The notes under the pieces are model-generated. The model did no database searches, was not told where the DNA came from, and was given only the letters and a program-made list of their open reading frames with translations. Positions 6,026 to 6,060 of a stretch of 6,060 bases of DNA are shown here, piece after piece; within the stretch, counting starts at the first letter, position 1, and every line of letters starts with the position of its first letter. Location of the stretch: contig PMXH01000311.1 in assembly GCA_003165855.1 (NCBI GenBank), positions 1,244-7,303 on the forward strand, read 5' to 3'. This DNA is from Acidobacteriaceae bacterium (GTDB lineage Bacteria; Acidobacteriota; Terriglobia; Terriglobales; Acidobacteriaceae). A program made the position numbers and the translations under genes.

Positions 6026-6060
6026 TCAGGGCTGGTTGTAGTAGCCGGTGCGCGTGCGAG
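6026..6060 (-). CDS. Possible C-terminal end of an upstream gene (partial)
   Basis: Reading in from the right edge, one minus-strand frame (codons from 6058) gives RTRTGYYNQP and then TGA at 6028-6026. It ends 54 bp before the next start, on the same strand and with normal operon-like spacing, so it looks like the tail of a real gene. From memory, acidobacterial VWFA-related proteins (TIGR03436 type) often end in an R-R-GYY motif, so that family is a guess. Ten codons cannot prove it, and the other two frames also stay open for much of this stretch. Confidence 0.35.
   Translation of the reverse strand, partial: RTRTGYYNQP

Overview
The window holds a run of genes that all read on the minus strand. 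In transcription order, from the right edge to the left, they are: the last codons of an unidentified gene; a 255-residue membrane protein with an N-terminal double-CxxC zinc-binding module; a zinc-ribbon/TPR/site-2 protease (M50) fusion; a secreted HExxH peptidase with TPRs and a small C-terminal domain; a secreted kinesin-light-chain-type TPR protein; and the N-terminal 234 residues of a type I glutamine synthetase that runs off the left edge. No RNA genes, insertion sequences, CRISPR arrays or phage traits were found, and the five main reading frames look intact.

The DNA is moderately GC-rich. The gene types point to Acidobacteriota (Koribacter/Sulfotelmatobacter-like soil lineages): a DUF1570-like peptidase with TPRs, zinc-ribbon membrane proteins, a kinesin-light-chain-type TPR protein, and a possible VWFA-type C-terminus ending in GYYNQP. 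This taxonomic call rests on family resemblance from memory, not on a search.

Layout: 6026-6060 is the tail of an upstream gene. 5971-898 is a likely four-gene unit with gaps of 71, 51 and 14 bp. Its products are all predicted to sit in or outside the cytoplasmic membrane: two membrane proteins with N-terminal zinc modules, one of them an intramembrane protease, then two exported TPR proteins, one of them a metallopeptidase. Together they suggest an envelope proteolysis or protein-handling module, but no substrate is visible. A 193-bp gap with nested inverted repeats separates this unit from glnA, so glnA probably has its own promoter or leader control.

The most notable points are the Zn-ribbon/TPR/S2P fusion next to a second exported metallopeptidase, the structured glnA leader with two mutually exclusive pairings, and a hairpin that overlaps the Shine-Dalgarno of the HExxH peptidase gene.
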